From a virus: a stretch of DNA of 64,000 nucleotides. The position numbers and the translations under genes were made by a program. The stretch covers positions 30,413 to 94,412 of the IMG/VR virus record IMGVR_UViG_3300008448_000023; one strand, written 5' to 3'. Below are positions 61,651 to 64,000 of the stretch, one piece after another; the stretch's first letter is position 1; each line of letters starts with the position of its first letter. The notes beneath the pieces are model-generated. The model ran no database searches. It was not told where the DNA came from and saw nothing but the letters and a program-made list of their open reading frames with translations.

Positions 61651-61724
61651 TGGTGCCCCATGACAGAATCGAACTGCCGTAACCTGATTACAAAACAGGT
61701 GTAATACCATTATACTAATAGGGC
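61651..61724 (-). tRNA. tRNA-Thr (TGT)
   Basis: Loop TTTGTAA, stem CCTGT/TCAGG with a closing U-U mismatch, acceptor GCCCTAT/ATGGGGC, encoded ACCA end. Confidence 0.9.
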
Positions 61725-61731
61725 TAAACTC

Positions 61732-61821
61732 TGGCGGTGCGACTGAGACTCGAACTCAGAACCCGGCTTTCACCGAGCGACGGATTAGCAATCCGCTCTA
61801 ATACCATTATAGGACCGCACC
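61732..61821 (-). tRNA. tRNA-Ser (GCT)
   Basis: Type II tRNA with long variable arm, loop TTGCTAA, acceptor GGTGCGG/TCGCACC, encoded GCCA end. Confidence 0.92.
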
Positions 61822-61866
61822 ACGAACTTTTTACTTATAGACGGCTCTGTGACCGCCTACAAAAAT

Positions 61867-61940
61867 TGGTGCTCAGTACAAGAATTGAACTTGTAATAAA
61901 CGCTTATCAAGCGTCCGTTATACCATTTAACTAACCGAGC
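61867..61940 (-). tRNA. tRNA-Ile (GAT)
   Basis: Loop TTGATAA, stem GACGC/GCGTT, acceptor GCTCGGT/ACTGAGC, encoded ACCA end. Confidence 0.92.
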
Positions 61941-61948
61941 AACGAAAC

Positions 61949-62022
61949 TGGCACGGGTACTAGGGCTCGAACCTAGAATAACAGAGTCAAAGTCTGTGGT
62001 GTTACCATTACACTATACCCGA
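61949..62022 (-). tRNA. tRNA-Gln (TTG)
   Basis: Loop CTTTGAC, stem ACAGA/TCTGT, encoded GCCA end. First acceptor pair is U1 against U72, consistent with the weak 1:72 pair typical of Gln tRNAs. Confidence 0.9.
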
Positions 62023-62031
62023 ACAAAAACT

Positions 62032-62105
62032 TGGCGTACCCACTAGGACTCGAACCTAGACTGACGGTTTTGGAGACCGCGATGCTGCCATTACACTATG
62101 GATAC
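62032..62105 (-). tRNA. tRNA-Trp (CCA)
   Basis: Loop CTCCAAA, stem GCGGT/ACCGT, acceptor GTATCCA/TGGGTAC, discriminator G, CCA encoded. Confidence 0.92.
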
Positions 62106-62110
62106 CTATT

Positions 62111-62185
62111 TGGTGGACCGACGGGGGATCGAACCCCGACTAAAGGCTTGCAAAGCCCCTGTGCTCCCATTATCACTATCAGCCC
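62111..62185 (-). tRNA. tRNA-Ala (TGC)
   Basis: Loop TTTGCAA, stem GGGGC/GCCTT, acceptor GGGCTGA/TCGGTCC with a G3:U70 pair, the Ala identity element; encoded ACCA end. Confidence 0.92.
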
Positions 62186-62195
62186 AAATTTCTAA

Positions 62196-62430
62196 ACACA
62201 CTGTTGCCAATGTGTGTATTAAAGCATACTGCTGAGTCAGGCGACCGTGCAGCCGAACGTGATCGGTCCTCTCCGCGGATGCTCAATTAAGAGAGCAGTA
62301 TGCTTTAATACGCTGTAATTTTTCACACTAGAAAAAGTGCTTCATCCTACAGGCCGCCCGTTTACACTATATTTTGAGTGCGGTGTTATTCCCTTGGGAA
62401 TGGTCCACGTTACCAACGCACTAAAAGAAA
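62196..62430. ncRNA. Candidate structured RNA between tRNA-Ala and terminator
   Basis: No ORF. It contains an 18-bp perfect inverted repeat (62216-62233 with 62294-62311) enclosing about 60 bases with inner hairpins (GACCG/CGGTC, TCCGCGGA), a second helix AGTGCG/CGCACT (62377-62422) around ATTCCC-TT-GGGAAT, and a short hairpin at 62196-62217. Likely transcribed on the minus strand with the tRNAs. It does not match tRNA, tmRNA or a hammerhead motif that I can recognise. Confidence 0.5.
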
Positions 62431-62431
62431 A

Positions 62432-62458
62432 ACCCCGGGGTTTTTAGTCCCGGGGTCC
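62432..62458 (-). terminator. Strong intrinsic terminator after 45-aa gene
   Basis: 7-bp all-GC stem CCCCGGG/CCCGGGG followed on the minus strand by TTTTTCTTTT. Ends the short promoter-driven unit 62613-62476. Confidence 0.85.
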
Positions 62459-62475
62459 TTTTGAATTTGTGCGAG

Positions 62476-62613
62476 TTAGACTTTTAGAATCTTCTCGCCT
62501 TCAAAGGACCCAGGTGACCCTGGAATACTATTCGCAGATGTAAAACCGCGTGACCAGGCTTGTGTCTGGTTGCACATTGTGGGTTTCAACTGTGAATGAA
62601 TGATTGTTTGCAT
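62476..62613 (-). CDS. Small protein with own promoter and terminator, 45 aa
   Basis: Start is the second of two tandem ATGs, 6 bases from AGGA. MQTIIHSQLKPTMCNQTQAW then SRGFTSANSIPGSPGSFEGEKILKV. Low complexity, two Cys-free halves after residue 15; no family. A consensus promoter, an SD and a strong terminator frame it exactly, so it is a compact monocistronic gene of the kind often encoding early host-takeover proteins. That role is only inferred. Confidence 0.6.
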   Translation of the reverse strand: MQTIIHSQLKPTMCNQTQAWSRGFTSANSIPGSPGSFEGEKILKV

Positions 62614-62623
62614 CATAAGTCCT

Positions 62624-62652
62624 ATTATACTTTATTTACCTTTCGAGGTCAA
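62624..62652 (-). promoter_or_regulatory. Sigma70-type promoter for 45-aa gene
   Basis: TTGACC, 17-base spacer, TATAAT, 10 bases before the ATG. Confidence 0.85.
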
Positions 62653-62670
62653 CCTCGAATTGTTTTTCAA

Positions 62671-62690
62671 GTGTTGTATTTATACAACAC
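62671..62690 (-). promoter_or_regulatory. Palindrome containing TATAAATA
   Basis: 8-bp stem GTGTTGTA/TACAACAC with a TTTA loop; the minus strand reads TATAAATA across its centre, a perfect late promoter box. It lies 10 bases past the CCA end of tRNA-fMet, so it may be a late promoter, an operator-like site or a processing hairpin. Confidence 0.45.
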
Positions 62691-62699
62691 GCTTCAAAT

Positions 62700-62775
62700 T
62701 GGTTGCAGAGGAGGGAATCGAACCCCCGACCTCAAGGTTATGAGCCTTGCCAGATACCGCTTCTAACACTCTGCG
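62700..62775 (-). tRNA. Initiator-type tRNA-fMet (CAT)
   Basis: Loop CTCATAA, stem CAAGG/CCTTG, acceptor CGCAGAG/CTCTGCA in which C1 faces A72, the unpaired 1:72 mark of bacterial initiator tRNAs. Encoded ACCA end. Only two of the three usual G:C pairs are present below the anticodon loop. Confidence 0.85.
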
Positions 62776-62783
62776 TCAAAATT

Positions 62784-62791
62784 TATTTATA
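62784..62791 (-). promoter_or_regulatory. T4-type late promoter box before tRNA-fMet
   Basis: Exact TATAAATA on the minus strand, overlapping the stop of the 188-aa gene and ending 8 bases before the 5' end of tRNA-fMet. Suggests that the tRNA array can be transcribed late. Confidence 0.5.
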
Positions 62792-63353
62792 CCAAGCTTT
62801 CTGCTTGTAGAGTAGATACACTTTCGTCACTGAGAGTGATCTCGGTGCGAACGTTGAGCTCCAGGATTGTGTCCTGAAGTTGTTGCTTGGCCTTTTTAAG
62901 GTCGCTCACAGTCTTCTTAAAGCCTGCAATGTCTTTGTCGGTGAACACACTGGTGCTCACGGTGTCGTTGTAGCCGTAGATGCGGCTTTTGGTTTCCTGC
63001 TCGCTCATCTTACGAAGCTTGCCAGCTAACACATCTGCGCTTTCGCGTACTTCTTTGCCGGCCAGTCCTGTGTAGAACTGAATTTGCTTTTCCAGTTCAG
63101 CCACAGCAGTGAGATTGCTATTTACACCTGCCTCATGATTGGCCAATGCTACACGCTGGCGAATGTTGTACAGTGCATGGGTCAGTTGTTCGCGTCGCTG
63201 AATGCCAGCTTGCACAGCAGCCACAGCACGAGCAATTTCGTCTTCGGGCTTGTGGAATTCTGTGAGAGCAACTTCGCTCTTGATGTCAATCTGTTTGAGT
63301 GCATCGTTGATGGCGTTTTGCAGAACAGCGGCTTTACGTAGAGTAATTTTCAT
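62787..63353 (-). CDS. Coiled-coil protein, 188 aa
   Basis: GGAAG precedes the ATG. Almost entirely helical with heptad-like Leu/Ala/Lys/Glu spacing (LQNAINDALKQIDIKSEV, AVAAVQAGIQRREQLTHALYNIRQRV, AVAELEKQIQFY, FKKTVSDLKKAKQQLQDTILELNVRTEI). A YGYNDTVSTSVFT loop separates the two long helices. Similar proteins occur in T4-like aquatic phages without known role. No membrane or signal segment. Confidence 0.75.
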   Translation of the reverse strand: MKITLRKAAVLQNAINDALKQIDIKSEVALTEFHKPEDEIARAVAAVQAGIQRREQLTHALYNIRQRVALANHEAGVNSNLTAVAELEKQIQFYTGLAGKEVRESADVLAGKLRKMSEQETKSRIYGYNDTVSTSVFTDKDIAGFKKTVSDLKKAKQQLQDTILELNVRTEITLSDESVSTLQAESLV

Positions 63354-64000
63354 TTTTTCTTCCTATTCAAACAACAAAAGGTGGCAAAAGCAAGGTCAAG
63401 TGACTGACAGAACAAGGTGCAAACGACCTAAGGTCTTAATCAACGTACAATCAACAACTCACAGAGGCTGATGTATTTCCGGAGATCAAATCACAAATCT
63501 GATATCCATTTACGGGTTTCCGGAACATACCAGCACGATCAGATTTTTCAGATCCGACTGAGCTATGTAGTTGCATCGTAAGGCATGAAGCCAAAAACGA
63601 TACGGGGTCAGTTCTCATCTACCCTGCTTTGCCAATCAACGTATTGCTACGTTGATAAAAACTATTATGAAACACACTATCTGCGGCATTACAGCCCACG
63701 TCAGCTTAATGTGTTTTACAATAGTGCCTAAGGTTGAGAATACACCTTAAGCCAACAACACCTCGAGCATTATTACAAACCTTGCGAGTCTGCTTTCTCT
63801 CGACTTCCACTAGATCCATATTGCTATGTAACCCAGTCTGCTGTCAGCATCGCCGTTTTTAAAGACAGGCAGTAGTCTTGTCGCCATATGCTATTCTACG
63901 CTTTCTATCCCGTTGACCTTGCGAGCCATTCAAGTGCGCTAACACCTTACGAAACTTCCTGCATAAACCAATTTCACCTTGCGAGCTACGTTGGACTTGA
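63354..64000. other. Non-coding region with short repeats and hairpins
   Basis: 647 bases without a convincing ORF on either strand. Seen: ACCTTGCGAG at 63779-63788, 63916-63925 and 63976-63985, a variant ACCTTACGA near 63950; a perfect 9-bp hairpin ATCAACGTA/TACGTTGAT at 63636-63657 with a third copy of ATCAACGTA at 63439; GACCTAAGGTC; TAAGGT/ACCTTA near 63729-63752; AAACACA/TGTGTTT at 63670-63717. A stretch on the minus strand at 63551-63566 resembles a tRNA D-arm but no tRNA folds. May be a structured RNA, an origin or a regulatory region. Confidence 0.5.

Noticed and set aside
61737-61934. 65-aa plus-strand frame across two tRNA genes
   Set aside because: It runs antisense through tRNA-Ser(GCT) and tRNA-Ile(GAT), which are clear structures.
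62216-62311. Hammerhead or other self-cleaving ribozyme, or tmRNA
   Set aside because: The conserved CUGAUGA/GAAA core and the tRNA-like ends with a tag frame are not present.
57217-62775. Insertion sequence or integrase-type attachment site at the tRNAs
   Set aside because: No transposase or integrase frame and no direct repeat of a tRNA 3' end was seen.
63354-63420. TTGACC ahead of the 188-aa gene as a promoter
   Set aside because: At 17 bases the -10 would be TGTTGT, too far from consensus.
63541-63600. D-arm-like sequence TAGCTCAGTCGGAT on the minus strand
   Set aside because: No anticodon stem, T-arm or acceptor can be formed around it, so I do not call a tRNA.
63779-63985. CRISPR-like array from the ACCTTGCGAG repeats
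   Set aside because: Repeats are only 10 bases and spacing is irregular (137 and 60 bases).

Overview
The window reads as part of the genome of a large tailed phage, most likely a T4-like myovirus. It holds no rRNA, ribosomal protein or bacterial housekeeping operon. Genes are packed with ATGA/TAATG stop-start overlaps. It contains virion and tail-fibre genes, a perfect T4-type late promoter box (TATAAATA) in front of a fibre gene, a ThyX, many small proteins of the kind found in T4-like marine and freshwater phages, and a 29-member tRNA array. A Bug/TctC-family periplasmic binding protein gene hints at a betaproteobacterial host. That host assignment is inference only.

Layout: (1) 1-14.5 kb, plus strand: virion genes. 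These are the 3' part of a giant FG-GAP-like protein, a 49-aa protein, a 201-aa structural protein, a repeat-rich tail fibre and a second fibre/collar-like protein, closed by a GNRA-loop terminator. (2) 14.5-31.4 kb, plus strand: a compact island of glycosyltransferase-like proteins, six radical SAM proteins, three SGNH-type proteins, a NodU-type carbamoyltransferase and short unknown ORFs. (3) 31.4-35.6 kb, minus strand: a seventh radical SAM protein, an AGAT-like amidinotransferase and two related glycosyltransferase-like proteins. (4) 35.6-39.0 kb, plus strand: a 1128-aa protein made of about nine aromatic-rich repeats plus two degenerate end units, fused to a glycosyltransferase-like domain. 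(5) 39-57.5 kb, minus strand: a DegT-type aminotransferase and an NAD-dependent epimerase, ThyX, a run of small T4-like conserved proteins, a fourth SGNH protein, a metallopeptidase/VWA protein with its MoxR-type ATPase, a metallophosphoesterase, a dual-specificity phosphatase, an RNA polymerase omega-like protein, a secreted Bug-family protein coupled to a PP-loop ATPase, a second amidinotransferase plus a second asparagine-synthase-like PP-loop enzyme, and an RNase H-like protein. (6) 57.2-62.8 kb: the tRNA array on the minus strand, almost all with an encoded CCA end, interrupted by tiny ORFs, an eighth radical SAM gene on the plus strand and two blocks of strongly folded non-coding sequence. 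(7) 62.8-64.0 kb: a coiled-coil protein and about 650 bases of non-coding sequence with short repeats.

How it may work together: regions 2-4 and parts of 5 look like one accessory biosynthetic locus next to the tail fibres. Sugar-nucleotide chemistry (epimerase, aminotransferase), sugar transfer, O- or N-carbamoylation, amidino transfer, ATP-PPi ligation and radical chemistry are all represented. A reasonable inference is that it builds or decorates a glycan or peptide, for example on the virion or the host surface. The substrate is unknown. Region 5 seems to be early/middle expressed. Nearly every minus-strand operon there starts at a near-perfect sigma70 promoter of the form TTGAC(C/T/A)-N17-TA(T/C)AAT.
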